A DNA stretch of 64,000 nucleotides from Methylobacterium sp. R2-1 (lineage in GTDB: Bacteria; Pseudomonadota; Alphaproteobacteria; Rhizobiales; Beijerinckiaceae). Shown piece by piece: positions 44,257 to 52,703 of this stretch (positions are counted from its first letter, which is position 1; every line of letters starts with the position of its first letter). The stretch lies in NCBI RefSeq assembly GCF_014191355.1, contig NZ_JACHWM010000005.1, forward strand, positions 1 through 64,000, given 5' to 3'. Under the pieces are notes generated by a model. That model worked only from the letters and a program-made list of their open reading frames with translations. It did not search any database and was not told the origin of the DNA. Made by a program: the position numbers and the translations under genes.

Positions 44257-45447
44257 TCACTTGGCCACCGCGACGATCTCGCCGTTGCGGAAGCTTGCGA
44301 AGATGTAGTCGTCCGGCCTCAACGCGTCGTGCCGATCGGGGGCGAAGGGCGCTTCGTAGGTCTTGATCAGGCCGGCATAGGCTGGGACCTTGTAAAAGCC
44401 GTCGCGGACCTTCGGCCCCTCTGTGGCGCCGGCGGCCTGGATCGCCAGTGCGATCAGGTGCGTAGCGTCGTAGGCATTGGCGATGCCGACGGCGGGCGTG
44501 ACGTCGGCCATGGACTTGATCGCCGGGTACTTCGCCTTCAGGGCATCGAGCACCGCCTTCGCCTTCGGGCTGTCATTGCCCGCGAAGGTGAAGGTCTGGA
44601 CGAAGTGCACCCGTGCCGCGCCAGGGCCCGCGAGTTCGTCGAAGCGCCCGCCGGCCGGACCCCAGTGGGAGATCACTGGGACGTTCCAGCCCATCCGGTC
44701 GAGGGACTTCACCACCTGGGCCGAAGGGCCGACATTGCCGACGAGGAACAGCGCGTCGGCCCCCGCCTCCCGCAAGCGGGACAATTGCGGAACCATGTCG
44801 ATGTCGTTGGCTTCGTACTTCTCAATACCGGCGCTGGGCAGGTTCGCGGCCTTCAGCGCCGCGACGATCCCCTGCTGATTCGACTCACCCCAGGCATTGT
44901 TGACGAGGATCGCACCGGGCTTCTTGGCGCCGTAGGTCCTTACCGCGTAGGCGACGAGGGCCTCGTCCACGAGCGCGTCCACCGCCGAGACCCGGAACAC
45001 ATAATTGTCCGCCGCCCCGTTGCGGGTGATGCCGGTTCCGGCCGCCCAGGGCCCGACGAAGGGCACCTTCATCTGGTTGGCGATCGGTACGATCGCCATC
45101 GAGACCGGCGTGTCGAGACCGCCGATCAGCGCGACCACGCCGGCCCGTTGGATCAGTTCGCGGGCGGCGAGTACACCCTTCGACGGATTGGCCTCGTCGT
45201 CGCGGGCGACGAGTTCCAGGGGGCGGCCGAGGACGCCGCCGCTGCGGTTGATCTCCTCGATCGCGAGTCCGATTCCGCGGGAGATCGCCTCGCCCGACTT
45301 CGCCGACTGACCGCTGAGGGCCGTGACCAGCCCGATTCGCACCGGTTCGGCAGCCCGAACCGGGCCGAGGCTCGAGAACCCTATCAGGAGGGCGCCGAGG
45401 GCAAGGCGCCGCATGAGGGATTGAGCGGTGGTGGGGCGATGAGGCAT
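44257..45447 (-). CDS. LivK-type ABC substrate-binding protein
   Basis: 396-residue periplasmic binding protein of the amino acid/amide family. The signal peptide covers about residues 1-33 (MRRLALGALLIGFSSLGPVRA). The mature part has IGLVTALSGQSAKSGE, EINRSGGVLGRPLELV and DDEANPSKGVLAARELI, all standard for the family. ATG 45447 is the most likely start; an internal ATG 11 codons later would also give a signal peptide. Its promoter region holds two symmetric sites that are likely targets of the GntR regulator. Ligand: an amino acid, amide or peptide-derived compound. Confidence 0.88.
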   Translation of the reverse strand: MPHRPTTAQSLMRRLALGALLIGFSSLGPVRAAEPVRIGLVTALSGQSAKSGEAISRGIGLAIEEINRSGGVLGRPLELVARDDEANPSKGVLAARELIQRAGVVALIGGLDTPVSMAIVPIANQMKVPFVGPWAAGTGITRNGAADNYVFRVSAVDALVDEALVAYAVRTYGAKKPGAILVNNAWGESNQQGIVAALKAANLPSAGIEKYEANDIDMVPQLSRLREAGADALFLVGNVGPSAQVVKSLDRMGWNVPVISHWGPAGGRFDELAGPGAARVHFVQTFTFAGNDSPKAKAVLDALKAKYPAIKSMADVTPAVGIANAYDATHLIALAIQAAGATEGPKVRDGFYKVPAYAGLIKTYEAPFAPDRHDALRPDDYIFASFRNGEIVAVAK

Positions 45448-45555
45448 GGCGTCCAATCCCGTATGTGGTCGACCGACGTCCGCAACAGCCGTGCCAGCCA
45501 AGGCATCGTTGATTTCGTTCGTTTTTTTCGAATCGGCCGAGGCGTGCCCGTAAAG

Positions 45556-45589
45556 TGTGCACAAAGCGCCAGCAAAGTGCATACACTTT
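45556..45589. promoter_or_regulatory. two palindromic sites, candidate GntR operators
   Basis: Site 1 is TGTGCACA (45556-45563). Site 2 is AAAGTGCATACACTTT (45574-45589), symmetric except at the centre. Both sit in AAAGTG-type contexts and are centred 22 bases apart, two helical turns. They lie 109-142 bases upstream of the livK start and about 100 bases upstream of the NTF2-like gene. FCD-type GntR proteins bind short AT-rich-flanked palindromes of this kind, and one is encoded 0.5 kb away. Confidence 0.55.
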
Positions 45590-45673
45590 CTGCATGCATG
45601 CGTTGGTCGGCTCCGCCATGCTCGGTTCGCGAGGCCGAGCGCGATGGACGCTCGGCACCACGGAGATCCGGGC

Positions 45674-46084
45674 ATGAACACGAAGGTAGCGGAGGCCGCG
45701 CACGATGCGGCGGTTGTGACGGCATATCTGGAAGCCTCGATGGTGCCCGATCCCGAGACCGCCGCGCGCTACATGGCGCCCGGCATCGAAATCGTCTTCA
45801 CCGGCGGCCGGGTGTTCAGGCATCCGCGCGAGGTGACGGCCTTCAACGCCGGCCGCTACGCCTGGGTCAAGAAGCGTATGGAGCGGCTCGACGTCGTGCC
45901 AGGTGAGGGCATTACCACAGTCTACAGCCTCGGCACGCTCTACGGCGCGTGGCCGGACGGCACCGCGTTCGAGGGCAACCGCTACGTCGACCGGTTCACC
46001 GTGCAGGACGGTCTGATTGTCTCGATGGAAGTGTGGAACGATAGCGCCGAGCGGCTTCTCGAGCGGCAGAGCATGACGGCCTGA
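45674..46084 (+). CDS. NTF2-like/SnoaL-fold protein
   Basis: 136-residue small cone-shaped fold protein. Features are HDAAVVTAYLEASMVPDPET, YMAPGIEIVFTGGR and NRYVDRFTVQDGLIVSMEVW, typical of the SnoaL/ketosteroid-isomerase-like group. ATG 45674 is used because the upstream part of the frame is shadow sequence. It is divergent from the Liv operon and ends 4 bases from the convergent GntR stop. These proteins include isomerases, hydrolases and binding proteins; the role here, possibly processing the imported compound, is inferred. Confidence 0.75.
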   Translation: MNTKVAEAAHDAAVVTAYLEASMVPDPETAARYMAPGIEIVFTGGRVFRHPREVTAFNAGRYAWVKKRMERLDVVPGEGITTVYSLGTLYGAWPDGTAFEGNRYVDRFTVQDGLIVSMEVWNDSAERLLERQSMTA

Positions 46085-46088
46085 TCCT

Positions 46089-46790
46089 TTAGCCGTCGAC
46101 GTAGGGGGCGAGCAGGCGGATGAGGTCGTGCTCGCGCTGGGGCTCGGTGAGGATGCGCGCCCGCTCGGCCACCGCGTCGAGATGGTGGTCCATGAGCGTG
46201 ACCGCGTGCCCGGCATTGCCTGCAACGAGCGCCGCCACGATCTCCCTGTGCTCGCTCACCGCGCAGTCCGATGAGTGCGGCCGGCTGTAAAGCGACAAGA
46301 TCAGGGCGCAGCGGTAGCCTAGTTCAGCCACGTAGCGGCGGAGCACCGGACTCCCTGTCATTTCGGCGAGCAGCAGGTGAAACTCTGTGGCGAGCCGGAT
46401 CGAGGCCGGCTCCGGACCGCCGCTCGCCCGCTCCTCGCCCGCGATGTGCGCTTCTAGCGTGGCCTGCTGCTCGGCGCTCAAACGGCCAGCCAGCCGCTGG
46501 ACCACAATGCGTTCCAGGCTGATGCGTACGTCGAAGGTATCGCGTGCCTCCTCCCAGCTCGGACTCGCGACCACGGCAATGCGGTTCCGGCGCAATTCGA
46601 CCAATCCCTCCCCCGCGAGCTGGCCGAGCGCTTGGCGCGCAATGGTGCGGCTGACGTTGAATCGCTCGCCGAGCGCGTCTTCAGGCAATCGGTCTCCCGG
46701 GGTAAGGGCCCGCTCCATGATGGCTCGCCGCAGGGACCGGCAGATCGTTCCGACACGGTCTGTCGGGGGGCTCCTCTCGCCCTGTCTCAT
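46089..46790 (-). CDS. GntR-family (FCD) transcriptional regulator
   Basis: 233 residues. The winged helix is at about 10-75 (RLPEDALGERFNVSRTIARQ), and the FCD ligand domain follows (about 90-220), with metal-binding His residues in ATEFHLLLAEMTG, VSEHREIVAAL and MDHHLDAVA. ATG 46790 chosen. It is next to the Liv/gamma-glutamyltransferase operon and its NTF2-like neighbour and probably regulates them through the 45556-45589 sites. The ligand is probably a carboxylate, as for most FCD members. Confidence 0.87.
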   Translation of the reverse strand: MRQGERSPPTDRVGTICRSLRRAIMERALTPGDRLPEDALGERFNVSRTIARQALGQLAGEGLVELRRNRIAVVASPSWEEARDTFDVRISLERIVVQRLAGRLSAEQQATLEAHIAGEERASGGPEPASIRLATEFHLLLAEMTGSPVLRRYVAELGYRCALILSLYSRPHSSDCAVSEHREIVAALVAGNAGHAVTLMDHHLDAVAERARILTEPQREHDLIRLLAPYVDG

Positions 46791-47082
46791 CGCTGACGTG
46801 CATCCTGTTGTAGAGCGAAAGTGCTCTCCACCGAAGCAGCACGCCCGTCCGGTGAAGCTCGCTCTCGCTTCGAACGGGTCTGTTGCCGGTTCGCGGCAGA
46901 TGCACAATCGGCGCCGACGCGCCTCGGTGTCGTCCGCCGCACCTCAGAACTCCTGCGAAGGGAAGCCGGGTGGCCTAGGTGGCTGTCATTCTCTCGTCGG
47001 TGAGAACCGGGCAGACTTTCCGATGCTTTGGCGTGCCCCGAGACGGCTGTCGACGCACTGCATCCCTGTATGAGCTACACTC

Positions 47083-47760
47083 TTACGCGGCTGAGCTCTG
47101 GAGATGCTGGTCGAGGAAGCGTACCACGCGTGCCGCCGCATCGAACTGGGCGGCTCCCGAAAGTCCGTGGCCCTGTCCTTCGTAGATCTTGATCTCGTAC
47201 GCGGTGCTCTGCTCAAGGAGCAGCTGTTCGAGCGCTCGTGCATGGCACACCGGCACGATGGGATCAGCGCTGCCGTGCAGGATGAGCGTTGGAGGCAGAC
47301 GCGGGCGCTCGCGCGCAAGCTCGTCCGGCAGGGGACCGAAATAGTCGACGATCGCGCGCACCCGCGGCTCGGTCGCGGCTGTCGCGAAGGCCAGCGCTGC
47401 GCCCAGCGAGATCCCGACGATGCCGAGCCGTCGCGCGTTGATCTCCGGCTGCTCCGCCAGCCAAGCGACGGCATCGCGCACCGTTTCCGTCCAAACCGGA
47501 AAATCCTGCCGCAGGCGTGCATATGCAACGCGCTGATCAGCCGTCCGATCGAGATAGTGAACAAACGCGACATGGTAGCCCGAAGCGGCGATGGTGCGAG
47601 CGGCCAGCCGATAGCCCTCGGCAAAGGTCAGCCCGTCTGCACCGTGCAGCAGCAGGACGGCGGGCATCGTGGCCCCGCTCCCCATCGTCCCTGCGGCGTC
47701 GCTGCAGGCGGCGAACCGCTCCACGCCGATCCGCCGTCCGCCGCTCGTGAAGGTTTGCAT
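47083..47760 (-). CDS. dienelactone-hydrolase-family alpha/beta hydrolase
   Basis: 225-residue cytoplasmic alpha/beta hydrolase. The nucleophile serine lies in GIVGISLGAALAF, the Asp in HGSADPIVPV and the His in EGQGHGLSG, a complete triad. An N-terminal PAVLLLHGADG strand gives the oxyanion region. The usual dienelactone hydrolase nucleophile is Cys, so the Ser here points to a broader esterase-like activity. ATG 47760 is used. It is monocistronic. Confidence 0.8.
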   Translation of the reverse strand: MQTFTSGGRRIGVERFAACSDAAGTMGSGATMPAVLLLHGADGLTFAEGYRLAARTIAASGYHVAFVHYLDRTADQRVAYARLRQDFPVWTETVRDAVAWLAEQPEINARRLGIVGISLGAALAFATAATEPRVRAIVDYFGPLPDELARERPRLPPTLILHGSADPIVPVCHARALEQLLLEQSTAYEIKIYEGQGHGLSGAAQFDAAARVVRFLDQHLQSSAA

Positions 47761-47883
47761 GGTGGCATTTGAGGTCCAGTTCGCGGTCGAGCGCCGGTCA
47801 TGAGGCGATTACCGCTCTGGGCATTAGCTGCGATTGCAATGCGGCCGGATCGAGCCAGGCGTCTGCCACCGGAGCAAGGGGCC

Positions 47884-48936
47884 CTAGCGCGGCAGCACCT
47901 TCGCCGCCTGTAGTCGCCGAATTGCGGATACCAGGGCCTCGACACTGTCGACGCTCTCTCCGAACCTAGCGCGGCGAATCTTGCCCATATCGGAGACGAG
48001 GTCGAAGTCACTGTGGAACACGAAGTCGCCAAAGCTCCAGCCGACCGCACGCTCGTAGGGCATGTCGCTCAAGCCCTGTTCGGCCACCAGCTGCTCCCAG
48101 ACCGACTTCTTGTCCGCCATGTGGGTAGCCAGGCGCATTGGAACCGGCGGCCCGACGGGCAGATCGAGCGCGGCGGCGAGCTTCTCCCAAACCCGCCGCC
48201 ACCGGAATGGCTCGTGCACGTAGTTGAAGGCCTCCCCAAGGGCGGCGTCGGACGTCGCCGCCCAGAGGCTCGCCCGAGCGAGGGCGCGGGCATCCGTTAC
48301 CTGGGCGAACACTTGCTCGTAAACGTGGGCCGGTCCCGGGAAGCGGAAGGCTGCCCCTTCCGCTCTGCACAGGGCGGCGTATGCGCCGATCACCATGGCA
48401 ATGTTCATAGCGTTGCCGGCCGCGTCGCCGACCACCACGTCAGGGCGCAGGATCGACCAAGCCGCGCCGCCGCGCTCCGCGCGGCTCCGCAACAGGTCCT
48501 CCTGCGTGAAGTAGAAGTTCGGCCCGATGTGGCGCGGGTTCTCGTCCTCATAGAACGGTGCCGGAACAGGCCCGAGATGAACACCATAGACCTTCGCGCC
48601 CTGATACAGCACCACGCGCTTCAACGGCGCGCCGTGGGCATCCAACCCATCGAGGAGGTTGCGCAGCATCGCCCCGTTCACCCGGTCCTCATCTGCGAGG
48701 CTCGGCTGCGGCGCGAGCGCAGCGTAGAATAGATGCGTGGTGTCGCGGGCTTGTGCGAGTGCGGCGCGGGTCGCCTCCGGATCGGTCAGATCCGCCGCGA
48801 TGGCCTCGCACGATCCGTGCGATCCACGGGAGACGGCACGCGCGTGCCAACCTTCCGCTGTCGCGAGCTCCTGCATCACCGCCTTGCCGATGATGCCGTT
48901 TGCGCCCGCGACCAGGGCTGTTCGGAACTCTGCCAT
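47884..48936 (-). CDS. SDR-family protein, PRISE-type (progesterone 5-beta-reductase/iridoid synthase-like)
   Basis: 350-residue extended short-chain dehydrogenase. The N-terminal nucleotide loop is VAGANGIIGKAV; LFYAAL, VLYQGAKVYGVHLG and NFYFTQEDLL match the atypical PRISE group, which has KVYG in place of the classical YxxxK motif and reduces activated C=C bonds with NADPH. ATG 48936 chosen; upstream sequence is shadow. It is monocistronic and divergent from the YihY gene. The substrate is unknown, possibly an enone. Confidence 0.82.
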   Translation of the reverse strand: MAEFRTALVAGANGIIGKAVMQELATAEGWHARAVSRGSHGSCEAIAADLTDPEATRAALAQARDTTHLFYAALAPQPSLADEDRVNGAMLRNLLDGLDAHGAPLKRVVLYQGAKVYGVHLGPVPAPFYEDENPRHIGPNFYFTQEDLLRSRAERGGAAWSILRPDVVVGDAAGNAMNIAMVIGAYAALCRAEGAAFRFPGPAHVYEQVFAQVTDARALARASLWAATSDAALGEAFNYVHEPFRWRRVWEKLAAALDLPVGPPVPMRLATHMADKKSVWEQLVAEQGLSDMPYERAVGWSFGDFVFHSDFDLVSDMGKIRRARFGESVDSVEALVSAIRRLQAAKVLPR

Positions 48937-49148
48937 TATCGCTCGCGTGGGTGCCGGGAATCGATGTGCGCCGTTGCGCCGCTTCGGCCTGCAGGCGCGC
49001 AGCCAACGAGCGATCAACACACGAGAGCTGGATCTGTTCGACAGTCGGCATTTCCGCGCGCATACATAACCGCGCTCCACGTGACCGGCGCTTGCCTATG
49101 GCTCCGTCATGATGAACTTGAGCCGTTGCAGGCTCGACGAGGCGCCTC

Positions 49149-50192
49149 ATGCATCAGGACGAGGCGGAAGGCGAAGATTGGCGATCCATCAGCACGCGAC
49201 CACCTGACGAGCGGAGCATCGGGATCGCGATCGCCCGATCGCACGAGCGCAACCGCGGCCGCACAGCTGATCAACCCACCGACATTCCAGCTCTTGGTTG
49301 GCGAGACATCCTCTGGCGGATCGTCCTCTCCTTGCCCCGCGATCGGGTTCTGGCGACGGCGGGGAGTGTCGCGTTCTTCGCCCTGCTTGCGATCTTTCCG
49401 GCGCTTGCCACCATCGTCTCGCTCTACGGCTTGTTCTCGGATCCGACAGCGATCGGACAACACCTGAGCCTGCTTACAGGCGTTCTGCCGAACGGCGTTC
49501 TCGACCTGCTGTCAGAGCAACTCGTCCGCATCGCCCGGCAGAGTACGGGTGCCCTCGGCACCGCTTCGCTCCTCAGCCTGCTCATTGCCTTCTGGAGCGC
49601 GAACTCGGGGGTAAGTGCGCTCTTCGACGCGCTCAACGTGATCTACCGAGAGCGCGAGAAGCGATCGCTGGTGCGCTTCTACGCGACCACCTTTCTCTTC
49701 ACCTTGACCGGCATTGTCTTTGTTGTCGCGGCGACCGGCATGGTGGTGGTCCTGCCGATCGTACTGGGCCGCATGGGCTTGGGCGGGCTCACCGATACCG
49801 CGCTTCGCGTGATGCGTTGGCCGGCCCTCTTGCTGCTCGTCAGCCTGAGCCTGTCGCTGACCTATCGCTATGGCCCGAGCCGACGAGAGGCGAAATGGCG
49901 CTGGGTGAGCTGGGGCAGCGTCGCCGCCGCCCTCTCCTGGGTCGGCGGATCCGTCCTGTTCTCCTGGTATGTGGCCAGTTTCGACAGCTACAATCGTGTC
50001 TACGGATCACTCGGTGCCGGCGTGGGGTTCATGACTTGGATTTGGCTGTCCGTCGTCATCGCTCTCCTCGGGGCGGAACTGAATGCCGAGATGGAGCGAC
50101 AGACTGCCCGCGACAGCACCACGGGGCGGCCGAAGCCGCTTGGATCCCGGCAGGCCTTTGCCGCCGACACTGTCGGTCCTCCCCAGGATTGA
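49149..50192 (+). CDS. YihY/BrkB-family membrane protein
   Basis: 347-residue polytopic protein. A basic N-terminal stretch precedes about six membrane helices (about residues 60-310), with ILWRIVLSLPRDRVLATAGSVAFFALLAIF and LGAGVGFMTWIWLSVVIALLGAELN, the YihY/BrkB signature. The family was once called RNase BN by mistake, and no enzyme activity should be assumed. The C-terminal 35 residues are polar. The function in the family is not established; a transporter or stress role has been proposed. Confidence 0.85.
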   Translation: MHQDEAEGEDWRSISTRPPDERSIGIAIARSHERNRGRTADQPTDIPALGWRDILWRIVLSLPRDRVLATAGSVAFFALLAIFPALATIVSLYGLFSDPTAIGQHLSLLTGVLPNGVLDLLSEQLVRIARQSTGALGTASLLSLLIAFWSANSGVSALFDALNVIYREREKRSLVRFYATTFLFTLTGIVFVVAATGMVVVLPIVLGRMGLGGLTDTALRVMRWPALLLLVSLSLSLTYRYGPSRREAKWRWVSWGSVAAALSWVGGSVLFSWYVASFDSYNRVYGSLGAGVGFMTWIWLSVVIALLGAELNAEMERQTARDSTTGRPKPLGSRQAFAADTVGPPQD

Positions 50193-50728
50193 AGCCGAAG
50201 GCCGGGCAGCTCAGTGCGCTTGTCAGTCGGGTCGCGCGGACCTTCTACGCAAATCTGCATAGAGTCGACGCGAATTCCCGATTCTGGCTGTGTGAGAACG
50301 CTGTGACCTGCAAGACTGAATGTCGATCTAGGAACGATGGGGCGAGGCGCCGCATCACAGGCAAAAATCGTCAACAGATCACACTCGTTCGTGACTAGGT
50401 GGACGACTGCATCTATGATCATCTTGGATGACGACGTAGCGGCTGCCTTTTCCTTACTGGCCGGGCTTCTTCTCCCGAGCGACGATCAACGCCGTTGGCT
50501 GTTGATCCTAAGCACCACATGTCCGCCCAACCCCCGGCGTTCGGCCCAGCAAGTGAGACGGTAGTAGTGGGAAAAGCGCAGTTGGATCAACGGTGGGGCG
50601 GGTGAAACCATCTAAAACAGGTGAGTGGCAGAGTGGGAGGATTTCGCAGCCGCTCGGCTGCATCTCCGCAGCAGACTTCGGCTAAGGCCTGACCATAGGT
50701 TTCAGTTGCGCCGACAGCTGGCCGATGG
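50193..50728. other. intergenic region of 536 bases
   Basis: Convergent spacer between the YihY and LysR genes. The only structure found is a long-looped perfect 10-base hairpin at the LysR end (50687-50734). Short open frames here have no support. It could carry a lost gene. Confidence 0.4.
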
Positions 50729-50734
50729 TCAGGC
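50687..50734. terminator. inverted repeat overlapping the LysR stop codon
   Basis: GCCTGACCAT (50687-50696) pairs perfectly with ATGGTCAGGC (50725-50734) across a 28-base loop; the right arm includes the LysR stop at 50729-50731. It may terminate LysR transcription. The long loop and absence of a T-run lower confidence. Confidence 0.4.
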
Positions 50735-51634
50735 GGCCGCCTGACGGTTCAAGCGCGCGGCGAGCTGATCAGCGAACTTGGTGGCCGCGACCGGCAGCAG
50801 GCGCCCGCGCAGCTGCGCCAGCACGACGCTCATCGGTTCGAGGTCGCGGGTATCGATCGGGCGGCTGTGCAGGTGCGGGTCGTCGGGGATCCCGCTCGGA
50901 ACCTGGAAGCTGATGACATCCTCCCGCAGGACGACGTTGCGCAGGAATTCCAGCGATCCGGATTCCACGGTCGCCCGGATCTCGACGCCGCGGCGGGCGA
51001 GCGCCTGCTCGATGTGGTGGCGGATGGCGAGCGAGCGGTCGGGCAGCGCCAGCGCGTGGGCGAGGCAGTCGCGCAGCCGGATCGGCCCGTCCTCGGTGGC
51101 CAGGGGATGGCTTGCGCGCATCAGCACGCACAGGGGCTGGCGGCCGGCATAGAGCGCGTGCAGCTCCGCCGAGGGCGGCGGCTGAAGGACGAGCGCGAGG
51201 TCCGCCTCGAAGGAGACGAGGGCGGCCACCGCCTGGACATGGTCGCGCACCTGCACGGTGAAGGCGACTTGGGGAAACTGTGCCCGATAGGTCTCGACTT
51301 CCTCCGGGATCATCCGGGTGACGAAGGCTTGACTGCAGGCAAGCGCCACGTGACCCCGGCGTACGCCGGAGAGGTCGGCGATCTGCGAGCGGACCCGATC
51401 GAGGTCCGCTGCCTGGTCGCGGATGTGCCGGGCCAACAATTCCCCCGCCGCATTGAGGCGCATCCCCTGCGTCAGGCGCTCGAAGATCGGGGTTCCGAGC
51501 TCGTACTCGATGTCCTGGATTTGTCTGGTGAGGGCCGAGGGCGTGATGTTGAGGCGCTCGGCCGCCCGCCGGATCGAGCCGCAGCGGGCGACCTCGGCCA
51601 CAGCGGTGAGGCTGCGCAGATGCTTCATCACCAT
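50729..51634 (-). CDS. LysR-family transcriptional regulator
   Basis: 301 residues. The winged helix is residues 1-60 (SLTAVAEVARCGSIRRAAER, NITPSALTRQIQDIE), and the periplasmic-binding-like effector domain is about 90-295. ATG 51634 gives MVMKHLRSL; a Met two codons later is also possible. It is divergent from the TauABC-like/allophanate hydrolase operon and almost certainly regulates it through the symmetric sites in the 112-base gap. The effector is likely the imported compound or a breakdown product. Confidence 0.88.
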   Translation of the reverse strand: MVMKHLRSLTAVAEVARCGSIRRAAERLNITPSALTRQIQDIEYELGTPIFERLTQGMRLNAAGELLARHIRDQAADLDRVRSQIADLSGVRRGHVALACSQAFVTRMIPEEVETYRAQFPQVAFTVQVRDHVQAVAALVSFEADLALVLQPPPSAELHALYAGRQPLCVLMRASHPLATEDGPIRLRDCLAHALALPDRSLAIRHHIEQALARRGVEIRATVESGSLEFLRNVVLREDVISFQVPSGIPDDPHLHSRPIDTRDLEPMSVVLAQLRGRLLPVAATKFADQLAARLNRQAAA

Positions 51635-51648
51635 ACTCCCGCCGCAGG

Positions 51649-51728
51649 TGTTGCCTGAATCGCAACAGGGTCGTCAAGAAATAGCACTCGTCGGCAACAG
51701 GCGCGCTTCATACGCTCAAGACGTTGCC
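51649..51728. promoter_or_regulatory. LysR-type operator sites in the divergent promoter region
   Basis: TGTTGC (51649-51654) and GCAACA (51662-51667) are a perfect 6+6 palindrome with a 7-base centre, fitting the T-N11-A frame of LysR boxes. The same half-sites recur as GGCAAC (51693-51698) and GTTGCC (51723-51728). Four half-sites in 80 bases suggest a recognition and an activation site for the tetramer. The first palindrome lies only 15 bases upstream of the LysR start, as expected for autorepression. Confidence 0.6.
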
Positions 51729-51746
51729 ACATACAGGAGCCGTCCG

Positions 51747-52703
51747 ATGATCGACCGCCGCAGCCTACTCGCCGGTCTCGGAACCGGCCTCGTCGTGAGT
51801 TCCCTTCCCGGTCGCGCCGCCCGGGCGCAGGCCGCCCCCACGGTCATCCGGATGGGCTCGCTCAAGCTCATCCACTCGATTGCGCCGCACTTCTACGAGC
51901 GCTTCACGCCCGAAGGCGTGCGGGTCGAGGTCATTCCGTTCGAGAGCCCGACCGAGGGCAAGAACGCCGTCGTTACCAAGTCGGTCGATTTCGGCACCTT
52001 CGGCCTCGCGGCGGCGACTTTGGGGGCTGCGGCCGGCGAGCCGATCGTGGTGATCGCTTCCACCTGCAACCGCGGCATGGGGGTGATCGCCCGCAAGGAT
52101 TCCGACATCAGGGCGATCAAGGACCTGCGCGGCAAGCGCGTGGCAATCTGGCCCGGCAGCACGCAGGAGGTGTTCGCCCTGGAGCGGATGCGCATGGAAG
52201 GACTGTCCGTGAAGGACATCACCCCAGTGCGCGTCTCCTTCTCAGAGATGCACCTCGCGCTCGCCCGCGGCGACGTCGACGCCTATGTCGGCGCCGAGCC
52301 CGCCCCCGGCGTCAGCCTCGCCTCGGGAGTCGGTCAACTCGTTGAGTATCCCTACGGCACCGAGATGGGGTCGCTCAACATGGTGTTCGGCGCCCACCGG
52401 GACACGCTTGCCGAGCGGCCCGCCCTGGTGCGCACCATGCTGGAGATTCACCGCAAGGCTACCGAGTTCGCCGCCAAGGATCGGGACGCGATGATCGCCA
52501 TGGCCGTGAGCAAGCTCGGCCAGAAGCGTGAGGCCTTGGTGCTCTCGGCCCCGAACGTGGAACTCACCTGGAAGCTCGGGCCGGACGAGGTGCGTCAGGC
52601 CAAGGTCTACGCCGAACGCATGCTGGCGCTCAAGCAGATCAAGCGGCTCCCCGACGCCGGCTTCATCGACACACGCTTCGTCGACGCGATGAGGGACGCA
52701 TGA
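51747..52703 (+). CDS. TauA/NitT-type ABC substrate-binding protein
   Basis: 318-residue periplasmic binding protein with a twin-arginine-type lead (MIDRRSLLAGLGTGLVVSS), cleaved near ARA. The mature part has IRMGSLKLIHSIAPHFYERF, FESPTEGKNAVVTKSVDFGT and ALARGDVDAYVGAEPAPG, typical NMT1/TauA features. ATG 51747 chosen; the longer frame upstream overlaps the LysR gene. The permease gene begins in an ATGA overlap at its end. It is the first gene of an operon with amide hydrolases, so an amide, urea or pyrimidine-type ligand is likelier than a sulfonate. Confidence 0.85.
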   Translation: MIDRRSLLAGLGTGLVVSSLPGRAARAQAAPTVIRMGSLKLIHSIAPHFYERFTPEGVRVEVIPFESPTEGKNAVVTKSVDFGTFGLAAATLGAAAGEPIVVIASTCNRGMGVIARKDSDIRAIKDLRGKRVAIWPGSTQEVFALERMRMEGLSVKDITPVRVSFSEMHLALARGDVDAYVGAEPAPGVSLASGVGQLVEYPYGTEMGSLNMVFGAHRDTLAERPALVRTMLEIHRKATEFAAKDRDAMIAMAVSKLGQKREALVLSAPNVELTWKLGPDEVRQAKVYAERMLALKQIKRLPDAGFIDTRFVDAMRDA

